Positions 9,580-9,802 of a stretch of 9,802 bases of DNA are shown in pieces. The stretch is from Pseudomonadota bacterium (lineage in GTDB: Bacteria; Myxococcota_A; Polyangia; Polyangiales; Sandaracinaceae). Below the pieces are notes generated by a model. That model was not told the DNA's origin. It saw nothing but the letters and a program-made list of their open reading frames with translations, and searched no databases. Location: positions 1 to 9,802 of the forward strand of contig JAEZBP010000555.1 in assembly GCA_023427125.1 (NCBI GenBank). Direction: 5' to 3'. Each line of letters starts with the position of its first letter. Within the stretch, counting starts at the first letter, position 1. The position numbers and the translations under genes are program-made.

Positions 9580-9802
9580 ATGCACGAGCCGCCGCAGAAG
9601 CCGCCACCGGCGCGAGCGATCTCTCCCGCGCTGCGCGAGGCGGATGCGCACATGAGGCGGGTCGCCGACGTCGCGCGGCTCCTCCCGGCGCTCACCGCCA
9701 CCAACGCGGTCGAGGAGCGGGCGCGGCTGGTCGCCGAGGTGGGCCGCGGCGGCGCGCCCTCGCCGCGCTGGGAGCTCAAGAAGCGGCGCGTCGATCCGGA
9801 CC
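9580..9802 (+). CDS. N-terminal part of an unidentified protein, possibly DUF1704-like; runs off the window
   Basis: An open frame starts at ATG 9580, preceded by GGAGG at 9572-9576 (3 bases away), and stays open to the window end, giving 74 residues and one extra base. It has a proline-rich opening (MHEPPQKPPPARAISPAL) and then a charged helix-like stretch with ADAHMRRVADVARLLPALT (residues 22-40), TNAVEERARLV (41-51), and a basic end, WELKKRRVDPD. A short helical lead followed by the TNA-x-ER pattern reminds me of the N-terminus of DUF1704 proteins (QEGLA-motif, tyrosine carboxypeptidase-like), but the catalytic HExxH-type region would lie outside the window, so this is a weak hint. It is divergent from prkA across 125 bp. 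The codon choice, with mostly G/C third positions, matches the neighbours and supports it as real coding. Confidence 0.65.
   Translation, partial: MHEPPQKPPPARAISPALREADAHMRRVADVARLLPALTATNAVEERARLVAEVGRGGAPSPRWELKKRRVDPD

Overview
The window is GC-rich chromosomal DNA with strong G/C third-position use. Its gene content and protein style (cysteine-rich lipoprotein, long basic signal peptide, PrkA–DUF444–SpoVR operon) suggest a myxobacterium-like member of the former Deltaproteobacteria, perhaps near the Polyangia/Sandaracinaceae. That placement is an inference from style. The first 44 bases are not biological: they read as an Illumina Nextera adapter with an i5 index, so the window starts at the end of an assembled contig and the first gene is cut by the assembly.

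Left part (45-3918): a truncated, exported TPR-repeat protein lies on the minus strand. It is divergent from a plus-strand run of three tightly spaced genes: wecB (non-hydrolysing UDP-GlcNAc 2-epimerase), a secreted DUF4434 glycoside-hydrolase-like protein overlapping it by one base, and a PLP-dependent cystathionine gamma-synthase/lyase family enzyme 9 bp further on. Epimerase + DUF4434 + exported TPR protein recalls the E. coli N4 glycan receptor (NGR) exopolysaccharide pathway, in which WecB (NfrC) supplies UDP-ManNAc, NfrB polymerises, NfrA exports through a TPR-containing outer-membrane protein, and YbcH is a DUF4434 protein. The polymerase would have to lie beyond the contig break, so this is a hypothesis.

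Middle (3919-4708): a monocistronic, cysteine-rich lipoprotein of unknown function. Its stop codon lies in the first copy of a 17-bp tandem triplicate, followed by a strong hairpin shared with the end of the convergent operon.

Right part (4690-9454, minus strand): the operon prkA – DUF444 (YeaH/YhbH) – spoVR, transcribed leftward. This three-gene set is conserved in many bacteria (yeaG, yeaH and ycgB in E. coli) and is linked to stress, starvation or sporulation: an AAA+ ATPase/kinase-like protein, a von Willebrand A-like MIDAS protein and SpoVR. A hairpin abuts the prkA Shine-Dalgarno site. Divergent from prkA, a plus-strand gene starts at 9580 and runs off the window; its N-terminus faintly resembles DUF1704 proteins. 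No tRNA, rRNA, CRISPR array or insertion sequence was seen, and no gene-free stretch exceeds about 140 bases.
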